Assembly: GCA_910579155.1 (NCBI GenBank)
Contig: CAJTTS010000127.1
Coordinates: 1-8,402, forward strand
Direction: 5' to 3'
DNA length: 8,402 nucleotides
Origin: an uncultured Oscillospiraceae bacterium
GTDB lineage: Bacteria > Bacillota_A > Clostridia > Oscillospirales > Oscillospiraceae
The notes below the pieces were generated by a model that made no database searches, had not been told where the DNA came from, and was given only the letters and a program-made list of their open reading frames with translations. Positions 1 to 6,380 of the stretch are shown one piece after another (positions within the stretch are counted from its first letter, which is position 1; every line of letters begins with the position of its first letter). A program made the position numbers and the translations under genes.

Positions 1-440
1 CCCAGGGCGTTCTTTTTCAGCCGGTCTTTCACCTCGTCCCAAATCGCCGCGCCCCGGAGGGAACGCTCCACAATATCGTCCAGCTTGGCCTTGTTGCGGA
101 CGCCATGGGTCCGGGGGCCGTAGGCGATGTTGTCATAGATGCTCATGGGGAAGGGATTGGGCTTCTGGAACACCATGCCGATCTCTTTGCGCAGCAGGTT
201 CACATCCAGACCGGTGGCGTACACGTCCTGCTCCCCATAGCGCACCTCGCCGGTGATCTTCACGCCGGGAACCAGATCGTTCATCCGGTTCAGCGTTTTC
301 AGGAAGGTAGATTTCCCACACCCGGAAGGGCCAATAAAGGCGGTGATGTTCTTTTCCGGGATTGCGATATTGATATTGTTCAGCGCCTGCGTGCCGCTGT
401 ACCAGAGACACAGGTGATCTGCGGTGATGATGCTTCTCAT
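1..440 (-). CDS. pstB: Phosphate ABC transporter ATP-binding protein PstB (3' part cut off by window edge)
   Basis: This is the ATPase subunit of the high-affinity phosphate importer; it binds the cytoplasmic face of PstC/PstA and powers uptake by ATP hydrolysis. Only the N-terminal 146 residues are in the window. The Walker A loop GPSGCGKST is at residues 37-45 and the Q-loop is at Gln92, within the [19 protein letters not shown] stretch typical of PstB. The ABC signature, Walker B and switch histidine lie beyond the edge. The ATG (438-440) overlaps the pstA stop as ATGA, so the two are probably translationally coupled; an AGGAGA ribosome site sits 5 nt upstream. It is the fourth gene of the pstSCAB order. 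A phoU gene would be expected next, but that is inference. Confidence 0.97.
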   Translation of the reverse strand, partial: MRSIITADHLCLWYSGTQALNNINIAIPEKNITAFIGPSGCGKSTFLKTLNRMNDLVPGVKITGEVRYGEQDVYATGLDVNLLRKEIGMVFQKPNPFPMSIYDNIAYGPRTHGVRNKAKLDDIVERSLRGAAIWDEVKDRLKKNAL

Positions 441-1297
441 AACGCTCTCCTTTTCTTGAAATACCGGCTGACCAGGACGGCGGCAAAGTTGATGGCCAGT
501 GTCAGCAGCATCAGGATGGCGGCGATGGCAAAGGACGCCTCCTTGGCTCCGGGCCGGGGTTCGTTGGCATAGAGATACAGCGCCACAGTAAGGGTGGCCC
601 CGGAGCTGCCCATGGCGGTGAAAAAATCATTGACCGCATGGGCAAAGCCCGCCGTGAACAGCAGCGCCGCCGACTCCCCCATGATCCGCCCCGCCGACAG
701 GATACAGCCGGTGACGATCCCATCCACGCAGCCGGGAAGTACCACTGTCCGTACCACCCGCCATTTTCCGGCTCCCAGGCCGAAGGCCCCTTCCCGGTAA
801 CTCTGAGGCACGGTTTTCAGACTCTCTTGGGTGGTGCGCAGGATGGTGGGCAGGTTCATCACCGCCAGGGTCAGCGCCCCGGCCAGCAGGCAGGAGCCGA
901 ACGTATTGGCAAAGAGCAGCATCCCCACCAGCCCGAAGATGATGGACGGGATGCCGGACAGGGTCTCCGCCGCGTACTCGATGACAGCCACCAGCTTTCT
1001 GTTCCGGGCGTACTCGGTGAGGTAGATGGCCGCTCCCACGCCGAAGGGCAGAACCACCAGCAGAGCGGCGATCAGGATGTAGAGGGTGTTCAGAATATCC
1101 GGCAGGATGCCGATGGTATCGGTCAGGTAGCTGGGCTTGCTGGACACCAGCTCCCAGGTGAGGTTTGGGACACCCTTGTACAGAACAAAGCCGATGAGGA
1201 ACAGGGCCAGACCGCAGGTGAGCGCCGCCGACAGGATCATCAGCCCTTTCATCAGGCCGATATAGAACCTCCTGCCAGAAGAAATGGTCGTGTTCAC
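437..1297 (-). CDS. pstA: Phosphate ABC transporter permease PstA
   Basis: This is one of the two membrane subunits that form the phosphate channel of the Pst importer. About six hydrophobic segments are visible, the first at residues 17-41 and the last near the C-terminus. The cytoplasmic EAA loop that docks on PstB is at about residues 168-194 ([13 protein letters not shown], then VVLPG). At 286 residues the length is normal for PstA. I place the start at GTG 1295-1297 because AGGAGG (1305-1310) lies 7 nt upstream. An in-frame TTG at 1301-1303 gives two more residues but sits only 1 nt from that site. With the GTG, the gene begins 2 nt after the pstC stop; with the TTG it overlaps it. Its own stop overlaps the pstB ATG by 4 nt. 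The product is clear; only the start is uncertain. Confidence 0.96.
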   Translation of the reverse strand: MNTTISSGRRFYIGLMKGLMILSAALTCGLALFLIGFVLYKGVPNLTWELVSSKPSYLTDTIGILPDILNTLYILIAALLVVLPFGVGAAIYLTEYARNRKLVAVIEYAAETLSGIPSIIFGLVGMLLFANTFGSCLLAGALTLAVMNLPTILRTTQESLKTVPQSYREGAFGLGAGKWRVVRTVVLPGCVDGIVTGCILSAGRIMGESAALLFTAGFAHAVNDFFTAMGSSGATLTVALYLYANEPRPGAKEASFAIAAILMLLTLAINFAAVLVSRYFKKRRAL

Positions 1298-1299
1298 GT

Positions 1300-2169
1300 T
1301 CAACCCTCCTTATCCCGTTTGAGAAAGAAATTCAGCGCGGCGTTGATGAGCATGATGAACAGGAACAGCACCAGGGCGATGGAGAACAGCGCCTGTCTTT
1401 GCAGGCCGCTGGCGTAGGACATCTCGCTGGCTACCGCGGTGGTGAGGAACCGGACGCTTTCAAAAAGGGAGGGCATATTGGGTGCGTTTCCAGCCACCAT
1501 CATCACCGCCATGGCCTCGCCGATGGCCCGGCCTACCCCCAGCACCACCGCCGCCGCGATGCCGCTCTTTGCTGCCGGGGCGGACACGCGAAACCATGTC
1601 TCAACAGGCGTGGCCCCCAAGGCCAGGGAGGCGTCCTCATATTCCTGGGGAACGGCCTCCAGCGCGGTGACGGACACCTTGATGATAGAGGGCAGGATCA
1701 TAACGGACAGCACCACAATGGCCGAGAGCAGACTGGCCCCGTCTGGCACATGAAAGAGCCGCCGGATTCCCGGAACCAGCACCAGCATCCCCACCAGACC
1801 GTATACCACCGAGGGGATGCCCGCCAGCAGGCTGACGGCGGACTCCACCACCGATTTTACCTTTGCCGGGGCCAGCTTCGCCAGGTACACCGCCGTGAAG
1901 AAGCCCACCGGCACACCAAAGAGAATCGCCCCGGCGGTTCCGTAGACACTGGTGAGGATAAAGGGCAGGATGCCGAAGGAAGGGACTGCCGCAGTGGATT
2001 CCCAGGTGTCCCCCAGCAGAAATTGGAACAAGCCAATCTCCCGGATAGCGGGGATGCCGGAGATCACCAGGTAAACGGTAATCAGCAGGACACAGCCTAC
2101 TGTGACCAGACCCAGGAGCAAAAAGATCGCGTGGATCAGGTTTTCCATAAACCGTTGATGTTTTCCCAT
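1300..2169 (-). CDS. pstC: Phosphate ABC transporter permease PstC
   Basis: This is the second membrane subunit of the Pst phosphate importer and the partner of PstA. The 289-residue protein has an N-terminal membrane segment (about 12-37), further segments around 67-97, 113-133, 146-165 and 203-225, and a C-terminal one (about 262-281). The EAA loop (EDASLALGATPVETWFRVSAP) is at about residues 177-197. The GRAIGEAMAV stretch near 213 is typical of PstC. The ATG start is supported by AGGAGG (2178-2183) 8 nt upstream. It follows pstS by 62 bp, a gap filled by a strong hairpin, and its stop TGA (1300-1302) lies 2 nt before the preferred pstA GTG, so coupled translation is likely. Confidence 0.97.
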   Translation of the reverse strand: MGKHQRFMENLIHAIFLLLGLVTVGCVLLITVYLVISGIPAIREIGLFQFLLGDTWESTAAVPSFGILPFILTSVYGTAGAILFGVPVGFFTAVYLAKLAPAKVKSVVESAVSLLAGIPSVVYGLVGMLVLVPGIRRLFHVPDGASLLSAIVVLSVMILPSIIKVSVTALEAVPQEYEDASLALGATPVETWFRVSAPAAKSGIAAAVVLGVGRAIGEAMAVMMVAGNAPNMPSLFESVRFLTTAVASEMSYASGLQRQALFSIALVLFLFIMLINAALNFFLKRDKEG

Positions 2170-2191
2170 AAGTTTTGCCTCCTGACAGGTG

Positions 2192-2220
2192 GGAGCGGCG
2201 GCAGAGACAGCCGCCGCTCC
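2192..2220 (-). promoter_or_regulatory. Strong pstS-pstC intercistronic hairpin
   Basis: A perfect 11-bp GC-rich inverted repeat (2192-2202 and 2210-2220) encloses a 7-nt loop, 11 bp after the pstS stop. On the transcribed strand no run of U follows, so it is not a standard intrinsic terminator. Hairpins in this place are known in binding-protein ABC operons to protect the upstream mRNA from 3' exonucleases or to cause partial termination, which yields more binding protein than permease. That role is inferred here. Confidence 0.75.
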
Positions 2221-2231
2221 ATGAGAGGGAT

Positions 2232-3050
2232 TCAGTTCGCCGCCACGGCCCCGGCCTTGCTGATGAGTGCGGAGGCATCGGCGGAGGTTGCGAAGTCAAA
2301 GAACGCCTGGGCCGCATCGGACAGCTTGGTATCGGTCTTTGTCACCAGGACGAAGGGACGCTGGATGGCGTAGCTGCCGTCCTTCACAGTCTCCTCGGAG
2401 GGGGCCACGCCGCCCACGGTGAGGGCGCGGATACTGTCGTCCAGACTGGCCAGGGATGCGTAGCCAATGGCGTCCGGGTTCTGAGCCACGGCGGTGATGA
2501 CGTTTCCGGTGGAAGTCAGCTCCTGGCGGTACTGGCACTTGTCCTTGGTGCCGGTAACCGATTCAAAGCCGTCCCTGGTGCCGCTGCCGGCCTCCCGGCC
2601 AATGAGAACCACAGGCGCGTCGCTGCCGCCCACGTCCTTCCAGTTGGCAATCTCGCCGGTGTAGAGTTTGGCGATGGTTTCCACATCCAGGTCGGCCACG
2701 GGGTTGTCCGGGTGGACGATGACAGCGATGCCGTCATAGGCCAGGACGGTGGCGGTCAGGCCGCTGGCTGCTTCCTCGTCCTTCAGATCGCGGCTGCTCA
2801 GGCCAATGTCGCAGCGGCCCTCCTGGACAGCCTGGATGCCGGAGCCAGAACCGGTGGGATTGTAGGTGAAGGTCACGCCGTCATTCTGCTCCATGAACGC
2901 CTCGCCCAGCGCCCCGATCACCTTCTCCATGGAGGTGGAGCCGTCCGTGGCCACCGTACCGGAAAGCTTCTGGGCACACCCGGCCAGCATAGACCCGACC
3001 ACGGCAGCGGCCATCACCAGGCCAAGCAATTTTTGCGTTTTCTTTTTCAT
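2232..3050 (-). CDS. pstS: Phosphate-binding lipoprotein PstS
   Basis: This is the extracellular phosphate receptor of the Pst importer, anchored to the membrane by lipid. The N-terminus has a KKK charged start, a hydrophobic segment (about 8-21) and a lipobox LAGC with the lipidated Cys at residue 25. Phosphate-binding loops of the family are visible in order: DGSTSM (36-41), TGSGSGIQA (66-74), SSRD (85-88) and AGSGTRDGFE (154-163). The 272-residue length suits the compact Firmicute PstS type. The ATG has AAGGAG (3060-3065) 9 nt upstream. It heads the pstSCAB operon and is preceded by a Pho-box promoter with a leader of roughly 80 nt. There is no sign of damage. Confidence 0.97.
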   Translation of the reverse strand: MKKKTQKLLGLVMAAAVVGSMLAGCAQKLSGTVATDGSTSMEKVIGALGEAFMEQNDGVTFTYNPTGSGSGIQAVQEGRCDIGLSSRDLKDEEAASGLTATVLAYDGIAVIVHPDNPVADLDVETIAKLYTGEIANWKDVGGSDAPVVLIGREAGSGTRDGFESVTGTKDKCQYRQELTSTGNVITAVAQNPDAIGYASLASLDDSIRALTVGGVAPSEETVKDGSYAIQRPFVLVTKTDTKLSDAAQAFFDFATSADASALISKAGAVAAN

Positions 3051-3092
3051 GACAAAAAACTCCTTATTCCTGTTTGATTTGTAACGTGTCTT

Positions 3093-3124
3093 GGGAGATT
3101 GGCAATTTGCCTGCCGATCTTCCC
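3093..3124 (-). promoter_or_regulatory. Imperfect stem-loop in the pstS leader
   Basis: On the minus strand, GGGAAGAT and ATCTCCC can pair with one bulged A, and GGC with GCC inside them, around a 9-nt loop. It lies in the predicted 5' leader between the -10 (3138-3143) and the pstS ribosome site. No U-tract follows and the ribosome site is not paired. It may stabilise the mRNA, or it may be chance. Confidence 0.35.
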
Positions 3125-3137
3125 GTCCACAAGAACA

Positions 3138-3192
3138 AGGATACCGCCTGGATGTAAAATGCGAAAGACAACTTTGGTAAAACCTGTGTAAA
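3138..3192 (-). promoter_or_regulatory. Pho-box promoter of pstSCAB
   Basis: Read on the minus strand, the site has four 6-bp boxes in 11-bp steps: TTTACA (3187-3192), TTTACC (3176-3181), TGTCTT (3165-3170) and TTTTACA (3153-3159). A 9-bp gap and a -10 hexamer TATCCT (3138-3143) follow. No good -35 is visible, as expected for promoters activated by PhoP bound at tandem TT-A-CA repeats in Bacillus-type systems. The layout matches the three other Pho promoters here base for base in spacing. An extra TTTACA lies 20 bp further upstream (3207-3212), out of the 11-bp register. The regulator's identity is inferred, since no phoPR is in the window. Confidence 0.85.
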
Positions 3193-3223
3193 GTTTTATG
3201 CCCGATTGTAAAGTTTATGTTTC

Positions 3224-4990
3224 CTACCCTTTCTGCGCGAAATAGCCATTCAGAGCGTATTTGTACTGATACTCCTGGAATCGCTGACGGAAATCCTCAC
3301 TGTCAGCGCGGAACGTGCGCAAGGACTGATGGATGTCCATATTGCCGTGGGCAATATCAATCACGCATCCGGCGATGTTGGAGCAGTGATCCGCCGTGCG
3401 TTCCAAATTGGTCAGCAGATCAGACCACGCAAAGCCCGCGTCAATGGAGCAATCCCCTTTCTGCATACGGAGGATGTGGCGGGTCCGAAGCTGTTCCTTC
3501 AACTGGTCGATCACCTGCTCCAAAGGCTCCACCAGGGAGGCCGCGTTCAGATCATTGTGAAGGAATGCGGTCAAGGACAAGTCCAGAATATCCCGGACTG
3601 CTGCGGAAACCACGGTCAATTCGGAAAGCGCATCTTCCGTAAAGCGGAGTTTCTTGTCCCGCAGTTCTTCGGCGGATTCCAGGATGTTTACGGCGTGGTC
3701 CGCGATCCGCTCAAAATCGCCAATCATTTTCAGCAGCTTTGCCGCTTCTCTGCTGTCGGCCTCACTGATCTGCCGGGTACTCAGATTTACCAGATAGGTC
3801 CCCAAAATATCCTCATAATGATCCGTCTTGTCCTCTTTTTCCCGTATAGATGCGGCAAGCTCCGGGGTATAGCCGCGCAGAGAAACCATTGCGTCTTTCA
3901 GGGAGGCAGCAGCGGTTTCCGCCATATCTGCCGCCACCGCATGGCACCGCTCCAGGGCGATGGACGGCGTGGCAAACAGACGCTCATCCAACTCCGCCAC
4001 CGCGTCCGACCGCTTGTCATCGGGAACAAGGATGGTGACCAGCTTCTCCAGGAAGTTGGATAGGGGCAGCATCAACAGCGTACACAGAACATTAAATACC
4101 GAGTGAGCCACGGCAATCCCCAAGCGAGAGGCAGGTTCGTCCAGAATGGCAGGCCGCAGTATCGCCTTTAGAACGCAGAACACCGCCAGCCAGACCGCTG
4201 TTCCGATGATATTGAAAGAAAGATGGACAAGTGCGGCCCGCTTTGCGTTCTTGTTCGCGCCTACGGAGGAGATCATGGCCGTCACACAGGTGCCGATGTT
4301 CTGACCCATGATAATGGGAGCCGCAGCGCCGTAGGAAACCTGGCCGGTTACCGCCAGCACCTGCAAAATGCCCACGGAGGCGGAGCTGGATTGGATGATG
4401 GCTGTGAGGACCGCGCCCGCCAGTACGCCCAGCAGCGGATTTTTGAACATGATGAACATCTGCTGGAACGCCGGAACATCCTGCAGACCGGAGACGGCCC
4501 CTGACATGGTTTCCATGCCGAACATCAGCGTGGCAAAGCCCAGCAGGATCATGCCGGTGTCTTTCTTCTTTGCGCTCTTGCAGAACATATAAAAGATGAT
4601 GCCGATAAGCGCCAGGATCGGTGTGAAGGAGGACGGTTTCAAAAGTTTGATAAACAGGTTCCCGCTGTCGATTCCAGCCAAGCTCAATAGCCACGCTGTG
4701 ACTGTGGTTCCAATGTTCGCCCCCATGATGACGTTGATGGCCTGCTTCAATGTCATAATTCCGGAGTTGACAAAGCCAACCACCATGACTGTGGTTGCCG
4801 AGGAGCTTTGAATGACCGCAGTAACGCCCAGGCCGGTCAGGAGTCCGGCAATCTTACGGTCAGTCAGTTTTCCCAGGAGTGTCCGGAGCTGGTCTCCGGC
4901 CCTGCGCTCCAGGGCCTGTCCCATGACGCTCATGCCGAACAAAAACAGGCTCAGTCCACCGATAAGCGTCAGCACATTGAAAATGTCCAT
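3224..4990 (-). CDS. Na+/phosphate cotransporter with C-terminal PhoU domain (NptA/YjbB type)
   Basis: This is a membrane carrier of the Na/Pi cotransporter (PF02690) family fused to a cytoplasmic PhoU-like helical domain, the standard bacterial form at 588 residues. The two inverted family repeats are marked by QSSSATT (61-67) and QSSSASV (200-206), each followed by a GxNIGT motif (89-95 and 229-234). About eight hydrophobic segments cover residues 5-315. The PhoU part (about 340-565) keeps both metal-ligand style motifs, DFERIADH (425-432) and NLERTADH (528-535). Family members can import phosphate with sodium or, in E. coli YjbB, export it; the direction here cannot be read from sequence. 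The ATG has only a weak GAAGGG site 11 nt upstream. It has its own Pho-box promoter. No terminator is seen before pstS, so readthrough into pstSCAB is possible. Confidence 0.94.
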   Translation of the reverse strand: MDIFNVLTLIGGLSLFLFGMSVMGQALERRAGDQLRTLLGKLTDRKIAGLLTGLGVTAVIQSSSATTVMVVGFVNSGIMTLKQAINVIMGANIGTTVTAWLLSLAGIDSGNLFIKLLKPSSFTPILALIGIIFYMFCKSAKKKDTGMILLGFATLMFGMETMSGAVSGLQDVPAFQQMFIMFKNPLLGVLAGAVLTAIIQSSSASVGILQVLAVTGQVSYGAAAPIIMGQNIGTCVTAMISSVGANKNAKRAALVHLSFNIIGTAVWLAVFCVLKAILRPAILDEPASRLGIAVAHSVFNVLCTLLMLPLSNFLEKLVTILVPDDKRSDAVAELDERLFATPSIALERCHAVAADMAETAAASLKDAMVSLRGYTPELAASIREKEDKTDHYEDILGTYLVNLSTRQISEADSREAAKLLKMIGDFERIADHAVNILESAEELRDKKLRFTEDALSELTVVSAAVRDILDLSLTAFLHNDLNAASLVEPLEQVIDQLKEQLRTRHILRMQKGDCSIDAGFAWSDLLTNLERTADHCSNIAGCVIDIAHGNMDIHQSLRTFRADSEDFRQRFQEYQYKYALNGYFAQKG

Positions 4991-5027
4991 AAAGCTGATT
5001 TCCCTTCTCTTTTAGTTTCACATCTTT

Positions 5028-5082
5028 ATTCTAATAAGCGCGTGTAAAATCCGTTACCAATGTCATGTAAAATCTATGTAAA
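5028..5082 (-). promoter_or_regulatory. Pho-box promoter of the Na/Pi cotransporter gene
   Basis: On the minus strand: TTTACA (5077-5082), TTTACA (5066-5071), TTGGTA (5055-5060) and TTTTACA (5043-5049) in 11-bp steps, then 9 bp and a -10 hexamer TAGAAT (5028-5033). The first two boxes are perfect matches to the PhoP half-site. A start of transcription about 7 bp after the -10 would leave a leader of roughly 30 nt. The first box overlaps the U-tract of the terminator of the preceding gene. Confidence 0.87.
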
Positions 5083-5112
5083 ATGAAAGGCTGACCAAAT
5101 ACTGGCCAGCCT
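5080..5112 (-). terminator. Intrinsic terminator after the YibE/F gene
   Basis: On the minus strand, AGGCTGGCCA (5112-5103) pairs with TGGTCAGCCT (5097-5088) around a 5-nt loop. This gives a 10-bp stem with one G-U wobble, followed by TTCATTTTAC. The wobble pairs only on the minus strand (the plus copy has an A-C mismatch), which supports the orientation. It lies 34 bp after the YibE/F stop and should separate the phoA-yibE/F unit from the Na/Pi gene. Confidence 0.75.
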
Positions 5113-5145
5113 GTGCGGGGGATATTACGCTGTGACCGGCTTCAG

Positions 5146-6294
5146 CTATTGGTTCAAAGAGAAACCGTCATAACTGGCCAAGAACATCCCGGCACACAGC
5201 GCTGTAAATGGGGCCACTGTCACCAGCCCGAAGGAGCCGATCACTGTATGCAGCAGTTCCGCCGCAACATATTTGTAATTAAGAACATTGGTCAGCGGAG
5301 TTCCCTGAGCCATAAACACCATCAGCAGAGCGACATACCCGCCGGAGTACGCCAGCAGCAGTGTGGTGGTCATGGTCCCCATAGCGGCGCGGCCCACATT
5401 CAAACCGGATCGAATTGCCTCCTTGCGGCTGAGCGCCGGCTGGTTTTGAACGACCTCATAGACAGCGGAGGTGATATCCACAGACAAGTCCATAACAGCT
5501 CCTGATGCCCCGATGAAAATGGAGGCCATAAAAATCTGTGTCAGATTCAAATATTGGTATCCAGCGTACAGCAGGCTCTCCGAATAGGACATAACCGCTC
5601 CGTGGATTTGAAAAAAATTTGTGAAAACCACGCCCATAACACAGGTGACCAGAACGCCCAGGAAGGAGCCGGAGACAGCGGCAGCGCAGCGGCGGTCGAA
5701 GCCATATACCAGGCTGACGATCAAGACCGTCAACGCCAAAGTGATCCCCAGCCCTACCCAAATGGGATTCCACCCTTTCAAATAGAGCGGAACCAGTACC
5801 TTCCAGATCATCAGCACAGACAGGATAAAGGAAAGCACCGCCCGCAGACCAGTCCATCCCGCGAAAGCAACCAGCAGAAGGACAAACAGCGCCGCAAGCA
5901 GCAGTTCCCACGGAGCGCGGTAGTGGTCGATCATGGAAATATTCAGAATCTCCCCATCCAGGAAGTTGATGCGTACCAGAGCCTTGTCCCCTGTGGAAAA
6001 CAGCTTGTCCTGCTCCAGAGAGCCGTTCAGCATATTTCTTCCCTCGGCAACCTGTCCTTGAAAGGCACCGCTTAAAATTTTCACTTGGCACCGCTGCTCC
6101 CCGGAACGCACAAGTCCGGTGTCAACGATGGAGGATTCATCCGTGGACAATACCAGCGCAGGCCGGATATCCGATTCCTGAAAAACCAGATTTCCCTCAA
6201 AGCCTGTCGGAAGAATCAGCAATACAACAATCAGAGCAAGGCAAACCCATATCGGAGCCTGATAACGGATGGATACATTTGGGAATAACTTCAT
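5146..6294 (-). CDS. YibE/F family membrane protein
   Basis: This 382-residue protein resembles the YibE/F-like family (PF07907), whose function is not established. An N-terminal membrane segment (about 13-30) is followed by a soluble, probably extracytoplasmic stretch (about 35-125) containing VKILSGAFQGQ and GDKALVRI. Seven or so further membrane segments then run to about residue 370. The family-like motif IGASGAVMDLSVDITSAVYE is at about 261-280. The ATG (6292-6294) has a modest AAGG-type ribosome site about 10-12 nt upstream. It lies 86 bp after the phoA stop, with no promoter or Pho box of its own that I can see, so co-transcription with phoA is likely. That makes it a probable Pho-regulated gene. 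A transport or export role is often guessed for the family, but nothing here proves it. Confidence 0.87.
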   Translation of the reverse strand: MKLFPNVSIRYQAPIWVCLALIVVLLILPTGFEGNLVFQESDIRPALVLSTDESSIVDTGLVRSGEQRCQVKILSGAFQGQVAEGRNMLNGSLEQDKLFSTGDKALVRINFLDGEILNISMIDHYRAPWELLLAALFVLLLVAFAGWTGLRAVLSFILSVLMIWKVLVPLYLKGWNPIWVGLGITLALTVLIVSLVYGFDRRCAAAVSGSFLGVLVTCVMGVVFTNFFQIHGAVMSYSESLLYAGYQYLNLTQIFMASIFIGASGAVMDLSVDITSAVYEVVQNQPALSRKEAIRSGLNVGRAAMGTMTTTLLLAYSGGYVALLMVFMAQGTPLTNVLNYKYVAAELLHTVIGSFGLVTVAPFTALCAGMFLASYDGFSLNQ

Positions 6295-6320
6295 AATGGA
6301 TGATCCTTTTCTGATAGGGT

Positions 6321-6354
6321 GAGGCCGCCCCCGCCATCTGGCAGGAACGGCCTC
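6321..6354 (-). promoter_or_regulatory. Hairpin between phoA and the YibE/F gene
   Basis: A 7-bp GC stem (GAGGCCG 6321-6327 with CGGCCTC 6348-6354) is extended inside by CCGCC/GGCAGG pairing with one bulge around an ATCT loop. It starts about 26 nt after the phoA stop codon. On the minus strand the following bases lack a U-tract, so full termination is unlikely. Partial attenuation or 3'-end protection of the phoA message would fit and would lower yibE/F expression relative to phoA. Confidence 0.6.
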
Positions 6355-6380
6355 TTTATGAGAAAGCAGAGGGTAAGCGG

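Noticed and set aside
638..1417. Long plus-strand open frame opposite pstA
   Set aside because: Rich in Gln, Gly, Arg and His with no family motif; it is the antisense shadow of a clear pstA.
2175..3077. 300-codon plus-strand open frame opposite pstS
   Set aside because: It mirrors pstS over its whole length, and GC-rich codon use alone keeps it open. PstS motifs and a lipobox on the minus strand settle the matter.
3329..4063. 244-codon plus-strand open frame opposite the PhoU part of the Na/Pi carrier
   Set aside because: No recognisable domain and no promoter; the opposite strand codes for an intact family protein.
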